A stretch of 10,853 nucleotides of DNA, taken from the NCBI GenBank assembly GCA_949294425.1, contig CASFHJ010000178.1:1-10853 (forward strand). Reading direction: 5' to 3'. Below the pieces are notes generated by a model. It worked only from the letters and a program-made list of their open reading frames with translations, made no database searches and was not told the origin of the DNA. Position numbers and translations under genes: made by a program. The stretch comes from an uncultured Campylobacter sp. (GTDB lineage Bacteria; Campylobacterota; Campylobacteria; Campylobacterales; Campylobacteraceae). Numbering within the stretch: position 1 is the first letter of the stretch; each line of letters opens with the position of its first letter. Shown here one piece after another: positions 1-6,449 of this stretch.

Positions 1-261
1 GTTGGTATGATAATAGGAGAGCATTCCCGCCCAAATGACTTAGATGTAAATCCTATAAAAGGCAAAAATTTAACAAATGTTAGAGCTAGTGGAAGCGATG
101 ATGCTATAAAGCTTGTTCCACTTAGAAAACTAAGCCTTGAAAGAGCCTTGGAGTGGATAGAAGAAGATGAGTTAGTTGAGGTAACCCCCTCAAACATAAG
201 GGTTAGAAAAAAATACCTTGATCCAAATCAAAGAAAAAGACTGCAAAGGCAAAATTCCTAA
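1..261 (+). CDS. typA: Ribosome-associated translational GTPase TypA/BipA, C-terminal end (5' truncated by window)
   Basis: The reading frame is open from base 1 and gives the last 86 residues of TypA/BipA, a GTPase related to elongation factors that binds 70S ribosomes and helps ribosome assembly and stress adaptation. The visible part is the C-terminal domain, which contacts the ribosome. It carries the very conserved stretches [52 protein letters not shown] and the basic end [15 protein letters not shown]. The GTPase domain and the start lie upstream of the window. The stop codon TAA at 259-261 shares its last base with the ATG of the next gene (TAATG), so the two are translationally coupled. 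Identification is by strong family resemblance, and nothing in this fragment looks degraded. Confidence 0.95.
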   Translation, partial: VGMIIGEHSRPNDLDVNPIKGKNLTNVRASGSDDAIKLVPLRKLSLERALEWIEEDELVEVTPSNIRVRKKYLDPNQRKRLQRQNS

Positions 262-896
262 TGCAAGACTTAGAAAATAACAGACTTTTTATACTAAAAA
301 GACTTGGAATTCTAAGGCTTTTAAGCATCATAGAAGCCGTGCTTGTTTGCTTTTTAGCCTTTGTTTTTATAAAGGATATTTTAATAGCCATTATACTTGC
401 TTGTATGCTTGGAATTTTATTTTTTAAATTTACAAGCAAAAGACTTATTTTGGCTAAAAAAGAGCTTGAAACAAAGCTTACAAGGCTTTTTTTGAGGCAA
501 AACAAGGCAAGCTTAAAAAATGACTCTATATCTGAAAAAGACTTTTTAAACCTTGCCTTTGTAGATAAAATAAGTGAGTTTAAGAGCTTAAATAGCTTTT
601 ATTTTGAGGATTTTGTGCTTTATGATTTGCTTTTTAAAGATGAGTTTAAAAGAAGTTTTTCTGGAATTCTTATTTCTTTTAAAAAAGATATCAAAAGTGA
701 TATAAATGATGATATAAGTCAAATTTTTGTAAAAATAAGAGATAAAAATTTCAATACAAAGCTTGTTTGCAAAAAGGGCAAAAATCTTTTAATAAGCAGT
801 CTTAAAAACCCATTTTTTCCAAATTTAAGCCTGAGTGTTAGAAAAAATTTAGATCTTATGCAAGAAAATTTGCAAAAAATTAGGGCTTTTAAATGA
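261..896 (+). CDS. Two-helix membrane protein of unknown function, coupled to typA
   Basis: This 211-residue protein starts on the last base of the typA stop codon (TAATG), a sign of translational coupling. Two hydrophobic segments at about residues 16-37 and 40-56 are separated by a very short turn (FIKD), giving a membrane hairpin close to the N-terminus. The remaining roughly 150 residues are soluble, highly charged and lysine-rich, and probably cytoplasmic. The segment containing FSGILISFKK weakly recalls the DUF3137 family, but I would not assign it on that basis. From memory, C. jejuni also has a putative membrane protein gene (Cj0038c) next to typA (Cj0039c), so the pairing may be conserved in the genus. 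No catalytic motif is visible and I do not recognise a function. The gene ends 54 bases before the lipoprotein operon with no hairpin terminator in between. Confidence 0.8.
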   Translation: MQDLENNRLFILKRLGILRLLSIIEAVLVCFLAFVFIKDILIAIILACMLGILFFKFTSKRLILAKKELETKLTRLFLRQNKASLKNDSISEKDFLNLAFVDKISEFKSLNSFYFEDFVLYDLLFKDEFKRSFSGILISFKKDIKSDINDDISQIFVKIRDKNFNTKLVCKKGKNLLISSLKNPFFPNLSLSVRKNLDLMQENLQKIRAFK

Positions 897-912
897 AAAA
901 CTCAAAATTTTT

Positions 913-921
913 TGTTAGAAT
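913..921 (+). promoter_or_regulatory. Candidate extended -10 promoter element for the lipoprotein operon
   Basis: The 54-base gap before the lipoprotein gene at 951 contains TGTTAGAAT, an extended -10 (TG-N-TAGAAT, five of six matches to TATAAT). It is preceded by a T-rich run, as is usual for Campylobacter sigma-70 promoters, which rarely have a clear -35 box. The -10 lies inside a perfect 12-bp palindrome, TTAGAATTCTAA (915-926). Transcription would start near 928 and leave a leader of about 22 bases with the strong ribosome-binding sequence GGGGGAG (942-948). This is inferred from sequence only. Readthrough from typA is also possible because no terminator intervenes. Confidence 0.45.
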
Positions 922-950
922 TCTAATCTTTATTTAGATTTGGGGGAGAT

Positions 951-2291
951 ATGTCAAAGCTTTTTCTTTTTTGTTCCGTAGTTTTTTCCTTATTTTTTGC
1001 AGCCTGTGCTAATTATGGATCTGAAAATTCACTTTATACTCAAACTCTCATGAGTTCTTCTTGTTCTGATTCTTTTTTTGAAAAAGAACAAAAAAAGCTA
1101 GATTCTTCCAAAGATGTAATATACGTAGGCTTAAACACAGCTTCCATAGCTAGATATTGCGATAAATTTGAGCTTAGTAATAAAATTTTTGATAAAACAG
1201 AGGAGGCTTATAAATTTGATGTGGACTTAAAAGACGGGGCTTCAAAGCTTTTAAAAACCATAGGCACAACACTTACTAGCGATACTTTTGCAGATTATGA
1301 TGGAACACTTTATGAAAGAATAATGTTAAATGTTTATAAGGGGCTAAATTTCATGAGTTTAGGCGACTTTGAAAATGCTAGGATAGAATTTAACAGAGCC
1401 CTTTATAGACAAGATAGAGCTAAGGAGTATTTTTCAAAGCAAATAGCGGCTCTTAGAAAGGATTTTGACAAAGAAAATAAAAAAGACATAGATTCTGGTG
1501 TTGCAAATATAAGTAAGCAATATGATCATTTACTAAAAGAATTTAAAAGCTCAGAAAATTTCATAAATCCATACGCAAGTTACATGAGTGCTGTATTTTT
1601 CTTTTTAGAAAAAGACTATGACAGGGCGGCTGATTTGTTTAGAGAAGTTGCTATTGTTAATTCTAAAAACTCTGAGTTTAAAGAAGAGGCTGAAGTTTTT
1701 AATAGATACGCAAATTCAATATCGCCTCAAAGACTTCAAAAATACATCTGTGTTGTTTATGAAAATGGGCTTGGTGCAGGACTTGAGGAGGCTAAATTTA
1801 GCGTTCCGTATTTTGTAGATGGAAATTTAGTAACAACTTCCTTTGCTCTACCTGTTTTAAAGCCTAGAGCTTCATCATTTGCCTATATACAAGCAGGAGA
1901 CAAAAAAAGCACTCAAGTAGCAAATTTTGACGATGTAATTGCTACTGAGTTTAAAATTTTACTTCCGGGCAAGATCTTTAAAGCCATCGTTTCAAGCATT
2001 TCAAAAAGTGCTATTAATATCTCTGTGGCAAATAATATGGGAGGCTGGGCTGCTCTTGCTAGCTCTGCCTTAAATTCAGCCACTACTGTAGCTGATCTTA
2101 GATATTGGTCCTCTTTGCCAAAAAATGCTCAGGTTTTGATGCTTAAAAATGAAGGTTTTATAGAGCTTAGAGATGATCTTAATAATATTTTATATAAAAA
2201 TGAAAATATAAATAAAAATGAAAATGCTCTGCTTATCTTAAGATCTTTTAGTAAAAATTCTAAAAATTTGACGTATTTCATACAAAAATAG
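951..2291 (+). CDS. TPR-containing outer-membrane lipoprotein, COG3014 type
   Basis: This 446-residue exported lipoprotein has a signal peptide MSKLFLFCSVVFSLFFAAC, with lipidation expected at Cys19 after a somewhat loose lipobox (FFAAC). Two helical repeats of TPR type are visible. One is at about residues 121-160 (LGDFENARIEFNRALYRQ) and the other at about 203-240 (EKDYDRAADLFREVAIVN). The middle and C-terminal parts are mostly beta-prone. The overall pattern matches the COG3014 family of uncharacterised lipoproteins, which in gamma-proteobacteria are often found with YcfL and LpoB genes, as here. From memory the C. jejuni counterpart is Cj0089. The start is supported by the unusually G-rich site GGGGGAG a few bases upstream. 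It is the first gene of a four-gene operon, and the next gene's Shine-Dalgarno overlaps its stop codon. The molecular function is unknown. A scaffold or partner role for the following lipoproteins is my inference. Confidence 0.85.
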   Translation: MSKLFLFCSVVFSLFFAACANYGSENSLYTQTLMSSSCSDSFFEKEQKKLDSSKDVIYVGLNTASIARYCDKFELSNKIFDKTEEAYKFDVDLKDGASKLLKTIGTTLTSDTFADYDGTLYERIMLNVYKGLNFMSLGDFENARIEFNRALYRQDRAKEYFSKQIAALRKDFDKENKKDIDSGVANISKQYDHLLKEFKSSENFINPYASYMSAVFFFLEKDYDRAADLFREVAIVNSKNSEFKEEAEVFNRYANSISPQRLQKYICVVYENGLGAGLEEAKFSVPYFVDGNLVTTSFALPVLKPRASSFAYIQAGDKKSTQVANFDDVIATEFKILLPGKIFKAIVSSISKSAINISVANNMGGWAALASSALNSATTVADLRYWSSLPKNAQVLMLKNEGFIELRDDLNNILYKNENINKNENALLILRSFSKNSKNLTYFIQK

Positions 2292-2299
2292 GAGGATAG

Positions 2300-2677
2300 A
2301 TGAAAAAAATACTTACCTTAGCCATTGTATCTTTTTTATTTCTTGCTTGTGCTAGTAAAAATGTTGATCCTATGCAAGAAAGGATAAAAAAATACATAGT
2401 TTTTGATGGGCTTGATAAGAGTATAGTTAAGAGTTTTAATTATAGGATAAATTCAAATTCCTTGCTTGAAATCGAACTCATCTTACTTAGTGATAGCGAT
2501 AAAAAGATTTCTTATGAGCTTTCTTGGCTAGATGAGGATAATTTTAAGATCCAAACACCTGCTTATTCTGACAAGAAAGATCATGTTAAGCTTGAAAAAA
2601 ATAAGGAACTTATCATACAAAGAGTTTCAACAAATAAAGACGCTGTTAGTTTTAAGATAATACTTAGGAAAGGATAA
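2300..2677 (+). CDS. YcfL-like (DUF1425) lipoprotein
   Basis: This small lipoprotein of 125 residues has signal peptide MKKILTLAIVSFLFLAC and lipidation expected at Cys17. The mature part reads as a single beta-sandwich domain of about 100 residues. A central strand pair (SLLEIELILLSDSDKKISY, then ELSWLDEDNFKI) is followed by a late strand set (ELIIQRVSTNKDAVSFKI). The pattern 'polar strand, turn, YxLSWxDxxxxxI' matches the YcfL/DUF1425 family. In E. coli ycfL sits directly upstream of lpoB, and this gene also sits directly upstream of an lpoB-like gene, so position supports the call. Its full-consensus ribosome-binding site AGGAGG (2290-2295) overlaps the previous stop codon and lies four bases before the ATG, favouring high translation. 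The biochemical role of YcfL is not established. From memory the C. jejuni counterpart is Cj0090. Confidence 0.75.
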   Translation: MKKILTLAIVSFLFLACASKNVDPMQERIKKYIVFDGLDKSIVKSFNYRINSNSLLEIELILLSDSDKKISYELSWLDEDNFKIQTPAYSDKKDHVKLEKNKELIIQRVSTNKDAVSFKIILRKG

Positions 2678-2680
2678 GAT

Positions 2681-3310
2681 ATGAAAAAGATTGTAATTTT
2701 AAGTTTGAGTTTGGCTACTGCCTTTGTTATAAGCGCTTGTTCTAGTGCTGCAGTTTCTTACACAGATGGAAAGGCTTCCCAAGAAAAGCAAGGAAATGCT
2801 TTAACCTTAGGTCTTGACAGAGAGGATTTTGAAAATGCTGCTGATACTATGATACAATCCATGCTAAAAGACCCAGCCTTTGCTAATATAAGACCGGGTC
2901 AAAGAAAGGTTATAGCTATAGGTAGGATAGTAAATGATACTCCACAAAGAATAGATACTGATAGAATGATATCAAAGATCACCATAGCTCTTAGAAAATC
3001 AGGCAAATTTGTATTAACGACTGCTGTAGCAGCTGGAGGAGCAAAGGATAGCATGAGTCATGATGTAAGATCTTTAAGAGATAATGATGAATTTAATCAA
3101 GCAACCATAGCCAAAAAAGGTAGCTTAGTATCGCCTGATTTTTCCCTAGCTGGAAAGATAAGACAAGACACAGTAAAACTACCTAATGGTAAAATTCAAG
3201 CCGAGTATTTCTTTCATCTAACGGTAACTGATCTAACAAGTGGTTTAGCTTACTGGGAGGATGAGCAAACTATAAGCAAAACAGGAAGTGGCAAGGCTGT
3301 AACTTGGTAA
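2681..3310 (+). CDS. lpoB: LpoB-family outer-membrane lipoprotein (penicillin-binding protein activator-like)
   Basis: This 209-residue lipoprotein has signal peptide MKKIVILSLSLATAFVISAC and a good lipobox (ISAC, Cys20). The mature domain fits LpoB: an opening helix (FENAADTMIQSMLKDPAF), a first strand KVIAIGRIVNDTPQRIDTD, then helix MISKITIALRKSGKFVLT. Later come DFSLAGKIRQDTV and a two-stranded end with YFFHLTVTDLTSGLAYWEDE, finishing in VTW. In E. coli, LpoB reaches from the outer membrane to the UB2H domain of PBP1B and stimulates peptidoglycan synthesis. Whether Campylobacter has such a PBP partner is not shown here, so the symbol denotes family rather than proven function. From memory, the C. 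jejuni counterpart Cj0091 has been linked to host-cell adherence. The start follows the previous stop by three bases, and AAGGATAAG serves as ribosome-binding site. The next gene begins inside its last codons. Confidence 0.82.
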   Translation: MKKIVILSLSLATAFVISACSSAAVSYTDGKASQEKQGNALTLGLDREDFENAADTMIQSMLKDPAFANIRPGQRKVIAIGRIVNDTPQRIDTDRMISKITIALRKSGKFVLTTAVAAGGAKDSMSHDVRSLRDNDEFNQATIAKKGSLVSPDFSLAGKIRQDTVKLPNGKIQAEYFFHLTVTDLTSGLAYWEDEQTISKTGSGKAVTW

Positions 3311-4449
3311 GCATATATAAAAAAAGTTTGCTATCTTGCTTTTTTGTTTTTTCTTTTTTATTTGCCGAGATTAATAGCACTATAAATTTTAACAAAGACA
3401 CAGGACTAGCTCTTAGCAATAAGGACGGAACTTATATAAATGTAGCACAGGGCGAAGGTAGCGGCTCTAGTAAGGAGGAAGCTACCTTAAACGCCCTAGC
3501 AAACGCTCTTTCTAAGATAAAAGGTATTAGCATAGATGTAAAACAGGGTGTAAATCAAAGAGCACATACTTACTTGCTAGGTTACACAAATGTTTTGGAT
3601 AATAAAATTAAAACCGCCGCAAAGGGCAGGATAGATAGCTATGAGATAACTAGTGTATCTATGGATACAGATACGAACAAGTATGTGGTTTCAGTAAATG
3701 TGTATAAGACACTTTTTAAAAGAAGTGAAAAAGCTCATATAGTTATATTTAATGACTCGGTTTTTAAGCAGCTTGGTGATAATATCTTGCAAAATATCAC
3801 AAATGAGCTAGTAAAAAGCAAAAAATTTGTAGTGCTTGATAGAAGTAGCGATAAATACTACAAGGCTGAAAAGGATTTATTAAACAGCGATGATGCTTCA
3901 AGTGAGGATTTGTATAAGCTAGGCAATGTCTTAGGCACTGATTATATGCTTGTTTTTAACCTAAGAAAGATAGGTCAAAGTTCAAATCAGTCCTCAAAGC
4001 TTACTAGCTTAGATGATAAGAATATAAGAGCTGATGTTGTGCTTGATTATAAACTTATACTCTTTGCCACAAAAGAGGTAAAGCTTTCTGATACCTTGAC
4101 TATAAATATTTTAGTAAAAGAAGCTGATGTTAAAAGTGATGAAATGGCTAGTCAAAAGATAGCTAAAGAGCTTAGCTCTAAGCTTTTAGATGAGCTTTTT
4201 CCTCTTTACATAGCCTCAGTAAGCAAAGAAGAGCTTATCTTTGAAGAAAGTCTTAATAAAGGAGATATTTATGAGTGCGAGGGGCAAAGCTCATCAAGAG
4301 TGCAAATAATTAGCTCATCTGCTAAAATATCACACGCAAAGATACTTCAAGGCAGCCCAAGTCTAGCAGATATTTGTAAGCTTGAGTCCCAAGGTAAAAA
4401 AGCAAATTACGAGCTAGGTGAGGGCGGGGGAGTAAACTTAGGTTTTTAA
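3304..4449 (+). CDS. Secreted LPP20/FlgT-N plus CsgG-like two-domain periplasmic protein
   Basis: This 381-residue protein has a cleavable signal peptide (MVSIYKKSLLSCFFVFSFLFA, likely cut after Ala21) and no lipobox, so it is probably free in the periplasm or held at the outer membrane by partners. Residues about 47-130 resemble the LPP20/FlgT N-terminal domain (GEGSGSSKEEATLNALANAL, then a beta-rich stretch ending KYVVSVNVYKTLF). Residues about 143-300 resemble the CsgG/TolB-N-like middle domain (VFKQLGDNILQNITNELV, KKFVVLDR, LGNVLGTDYMLVFNLRKI). The last 65 residues, with NKGDIYECEG and glycine-rich end GEGGGVNLGF, form a small extra domain. The order recalls Vibrio FlgT. The start is TTG, seven bases inside the lpoB-like gene, with AAGG (3293-3296) at correct spacing. 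No ATG gives an intact signal peptide. A terminator follows. From memory it corresponds to C. jejuni Cj0092. Its function is unknown. Confidence 0.75.
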   Translation: MVSIYKKSLLSCFFVFSFLFAEINSTINFNKDTGLALSNKDGTYINVAQGEGSGSSKEEATLNALANALSKIKGISIDVKQGVNQRAHTYLLGYTNVLDNKIKTAAKGRIDSYEITSVSMDTDTNKYVVSVNVYKTLFKRSEKAHIVIFNDSVFKQLGDNILQNITNELVKSKKFVVLDRSSDKYYKAEKDLLNSDDASSEDLYKLGNVLGTDYMLVFNLRKIGQSSNQSSKLTSLDDKNIRADVVLDYKLILFATKEVKLSDTLTINILVKEADVKSDEMASQKIAKELSSKLLDELFPLYIASVSKEELIFEESLNKGDIYECEGQSSSRVQIISSSAKISHAKILQGSPSLADICKLESQGKKANYELGEGGGVNLGF

Positions 4450-4456
4450 CCTTCAT

Positions 4457-4482
4457 AAAGCCCTTTTTTGTAAGGGCTTTTT
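4457..4482 (+). terminator. Rho-independent terminator of the lipoprotein operon
   Basis: A perfect nine-base stem, AAAGCCCTT (4457-4465) paired with AAGGGCTTT (4472-4480), encloses a six-base loop. The descending arm runs into a T tract (TTTTTC). It begins eight bases after the stop codon of the last operon gene and separates that operon from the MerR promoter about 85 bases downstream. The A residues at the start of the stem may also allow weak function on the other strand, but no gene needs this there. Confidence 0.9.
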
Positions 4483-4567
4483 CTACAAGATCTATATTTT
4501 CATAAGTAAAAATAAAATTCTTTACTATAAATTTGTTTATTTTTGAAAAAATTTAAAGCCTTTTTAC

Positions 4568-4598
4568 TTGACTTAGACTAGCTCTAATGCTTTATAAT
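4568..4598 (+). promoter_or_regulatory. MerR-type promoter/operator: 19-bp spacer with inverted repeat
   Basis: A -35 box TTGACT (4568-4573) and a perfect -10 box TATAAT (4593-4598) are separated by 19 bases, longer than the normal 17. Centred between them is the inverted repeat TTAGA-CTAGC-TCTAA (4573-4587). MerR-family regulators bind such dyads between over-spaced -35 and -10 boxes and twist the DNA so that RNA polymerase can start. The gene directly downstream encodes a MerR-family protein, so autoregulation of the regulator/transporter pair is a strong inference. Transcription would start near 4605, and the ribosome-binding site AAAAGGA precedes the ATG at 4625. Between the upstream terminator and this promoter I see only AT-rich sequence. 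Confidence 0.7.
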
Positions 4599-4624
4599 AC
4601 AAAAAAATAAAAAAGGATTACAAG

Positions 4625-5059
4625 ATGGCTTACACCATAATAGAAGTAGAAAGAAAGACTGGAGTTTCTTCTCATACCCTGCGTTTTTGGGCTAAAAAAG
4701 GGCTTTTTCCCTTTGTTCAAAAAGATAATAATAAGGTCAAGTATTTTAGCAAAAGCGATGTGGAGTGGGTTGGCTGGATAAATTGGCTTAGAAAGTCTCA
4801 AATGGACATACCTAGTATAAGACACTACATACAGCTAGCAAATCAAGGAGAAGACACAGCAAAAGAAAGACGAGACATGATAGCAAGGCAAAAAGAAATT
4901 GTTGAGGATAATATAGAAGAGCTTAAATCCGTCCTTGAAGTGCTTAGCAAAAAGCTTGTAATTTATGATGATATGCTTTCTAAAAATATAGACGGCTTTA
5001 ATCCCCAAAGTTCGCAATACACCTCTTGTGATAAAATACATAAGGAAAAATATGAATGA
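4625..5059 (+). CDS. MerR-family transcriptional regulator (AdhR-like subgroup)
   Basis: This 144-residue DNA-binding protein has a MerR winged helix-turn-helix at the N-terminus: the first helix-turn-helix (IIEVERKTGVSSHTLRFWAK, residues 5-24), then KGLF and a wing ending KVKYFSKSDVEWV in place of the usual RxY. A second helical pair (WINWLRKSQMDIPSIRHYIQ) follows. From about residue 72 there is a long dimerisation coiled coil (ERRDMIARQKEIVEDNIEEL to KKLVIYDDML). This arrangement resembles the aldehyde-responsive AdhR group more than the metal-binding members. There is no cysteine pair or metal loop, and the only Cys is residue 135 in the short C-terminal tail. The effector is unknown. The gene overlaps the transporter gene by eight bases, so the transporter is very probably its target. 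It is not HspR, as no HspR-type C-terminal region is present. Confidence 0.88.
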   Translation: MAYTIIEVERKTGVSSHTLRFWAKKGLFPFVQKDNNKVKYFSKSDVEWVGWINWLRKSQMDIPSIRHYIQLANQGEDTAKERRDMIARQKEIVEDNIEELKSVLEVLSKKLVIYDDMLSKNIDGFNPQSSQYTSCDKIHKEKYE

Positions 5060-6344
5060 GATAATATATAAAATTTTTAGCATAAAAAGAAAAGAGCTGT
5101 TTTTAAGTAGCTATGCCTTTTTGTTTATATTTTTACTTTTTAGCTCTTATACTATTTTAAGACCTATAAGAGAGGCTTTTGGGGTGGAGCTTGGAGAAAA
5201 AGAGATAAAATGGCTATTTTTATCCACCTTTATTACCTGTATATTTACCTCTTTGGCAGCCATGTATCTAAGCACGAGGATAAAAAGAAAATTTTATATA
5301 AATGGGATCTTCATTTTTTTTGTTACAAATGCCATCTTGCTTTTTGTTGTTTTTCAGTTTTTACAGGAAAATACAGCTATTTTTTCTTGGTTTTTTAGAA
5401 TTTTTTATGTTTGGCTTAGTATTTTTAATATAATTATAATATCTAGTGCTTGGTCCTTGCTTAGTGATTTATTTACAAAGCAAAGCTCTAAAAGGCTTTT
5501 TGGTATCATAATGTCAGCAGCTTCTTTTGGTAGTATGGCTGGAGCTTTTTTAGTGAGTTTTTTATTAGAAATTATAAAAGATTTTGATACTTCATATTTA
5601 TTTTTACTGGCAAGTGTTTTTTTACTTATTTCCATTTTATTTAAACATCTTTTAATCAAACAAAGCTATAAACTCTTAGAAAGTGAGCAAGAAAAAGATG
5701 AATTTAAGATTAAATTTAATGAGCACATAGGTTCTAAAAATCCCTTTGAAGGTTTTAAACTCATCGTAAAATCAAAGCACCTACTAATACTTGCTCTTTT
5801 CATAATGATAGCTACATTTGTTAGCACCTTTTTATATATACAGCAACTTCGCATAGTAGCAGAGCTTTTCACAAGTAGAGAGGAAAGAATCCAAGTATTT
5901 GCAAATATAGACCTTATAGTTCAAATTTTAAGTTTTTTGATACAAATTTTTCTTACATCTAAGATAGCCCAGTTTTTAGGTATAAAATACTTATTGTCCT
6001 TGCTAGGCTTTGTGCTTTGTTTTGGTTTCATACTCTTAAGCTTTGCTCCTTTTTCCTTTTTCATCTTTGTTGTGCTTATGGTTGTAAGAAGAGTTGGGGA
6101 GTATTCTTTGGTTAAACCGGGCAGGGAAATGCTTTTCGTGCCTCTTGATAGCGACTCAAAATACAAGGTAAAAAATTTCTTAGACACGGTTGTTTATAGA
6201 GCAGGGGATTCTTTATCTGCTCAAGTTGAAAGTCTTATTTCATCTATAAGTATAAGCTTAGTCTTAATTTTTGGAGCCTTTATCAGCTTTGTTTGGGGAC
6301 TTTTGGGAAAAAAACTAGCTAAAGATTACGATAAACAAGTTTGA
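5052..6344 (+). CDS. Multi-pass membrane transporter, MFS-like / ATP:ADP-antiporter-like (LRPxR family)
   Basis: This strongly hydrophobic protein of 430 residues has about 11-12 membrane segments and lies in the inner membrane. Two conserved patches identify its family. ILRPIREAFG follows the first membrane helix (residues 35-44). Near the C-terminus come KPGREMLF and KYKVKNFLDTVVYRAGD. These are signatures of an uncharacterised branch annotated either as MFS or as ATP:ADP-antiporter-like (COG3202-related) carriers found in free-living bacteria. A charged cytoplasmic loop (about residues 205-235) divides the protein into two halves. I chose ATG 5052 over an in-frame ATG at 5028 because AAGGA (5042-5046) lies five bases before it and the eight-base overlap with merR suggests coupling. 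The substrate cannot be read from sequence. Control by the adjacent MerR regulator suggests a compound that is sensed and then exported or imported. Confidence 0.82.
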   Translation: MNEIIYKIFSIKRKELFLSSYAFLFIFLLFSSYTILRPIREAFGVELGEKEIKWLFLSTFITCIFTSLAAMYLSTRIKRKFYINGIFIFFVTNAILLFVVFQFLQENTAIFSWFFRIFYVWLSIFNIIIISSAWSLLSDLFTKQSSKRLFGIIMSAASFGSMAGAFLVSFLLEIIKDFDTSYLFLLASVFLLISILFKHLLIKQSYKLLESEQEKDEFKIKFNEHIGSKNPFEGFKLIVKSKHLLILALFIMIATFVSTFLYIQQLRIVAELFTSREERIQVFANIDLIVQILSFLIQIFLTSKIAQFLGIKYLLSLLGFVLCFGFILLSFAPFSFFIFVVLMVVRRVGEYSLVKPGREMLFVPLDSDSKYKVKNFLDTVVYRAGDSLSAQVESLISSISISLVLIFGAFISFVWGLLGKKLAKDYDKQV

Positions 6345-6363
6345 TTTAGTAGTTAAAATAGAC

Positions 6364-6391
6364 AAAAAAATTCAGGGTAAAAAACCCTGAA
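6364..6391 (-). terminator. Rho-independent terminator of the moaD-moaE-moeA operon
   Basis: An eight-base perfect stem (TTCAGGGT, 6371-6378, with ACCCTGAA, 6384-6391) encloses a five-base loop. Read on the minus strand it is followed directly by seven T residues, the classical form for ending minus-strand transcripts coming from moeA, whose stop lies about 60 bases before it. On the plus strand the hairpin follows the transporter gene closely but lacks an immediate T run, so it would be a weaker stop in that direction. It is the only terminator seen between these two converging genes. Confidence 0.85.
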
Positions 6392-6449
6392 AAATCAAAA
6401 TAGTTTTTATATATGATAATTTCTTACAAATCCTACTTTTTTAGTAATT

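Noticed and set aside
203..505. Minus-strand reading frames opposite the coding genes (for example here, 5405-6187 and 8932-9374) as antisense genes
   Set aside because: They mirror well-supported coding genes, show no family motif, and have compositions expected from the complement of AT-rich coding DNA.
925..940. AATCT / AGATT hairpin in the leader of the lipoprotein operon as a riboswitch or thermosensor
   Set aside because: Five AT-rich pairs are too weak, and they do not cover the GGGGGAG ribosome-binding site.
4426..4430. Short G tracts (also 942-946) as phase-variable repeats
   Set aside because: They are only five G long. Campylobacter phase-variable tracts are usually eight or more, and the one at 942-946 is explained as a ribosome-binding site.
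4505..4526. Inverted repeat AGTAAA / TTTACT in the gap before merR
   Set aside because: Six AT-rich base pairs with a ten-base loop are expected by chance in this composition. They lie upstream of the much better promoter/operator.
5028..5051. Upstream ATG for the transporter gene
   Set aside because: No ribosome-binding site lies at proper distance, whereas ATG 5052 has AAGGA five bases before it.
6345..6449. Possible CRISPR or cas remnants near moeA, because in C. jejuni the moeA2 gene lies near cas genes
   Set aside because: The flank past moeA holds only a terminator hairpin and then the convergent transporter gene. No direct repeats or cas-like reading frame are visible.
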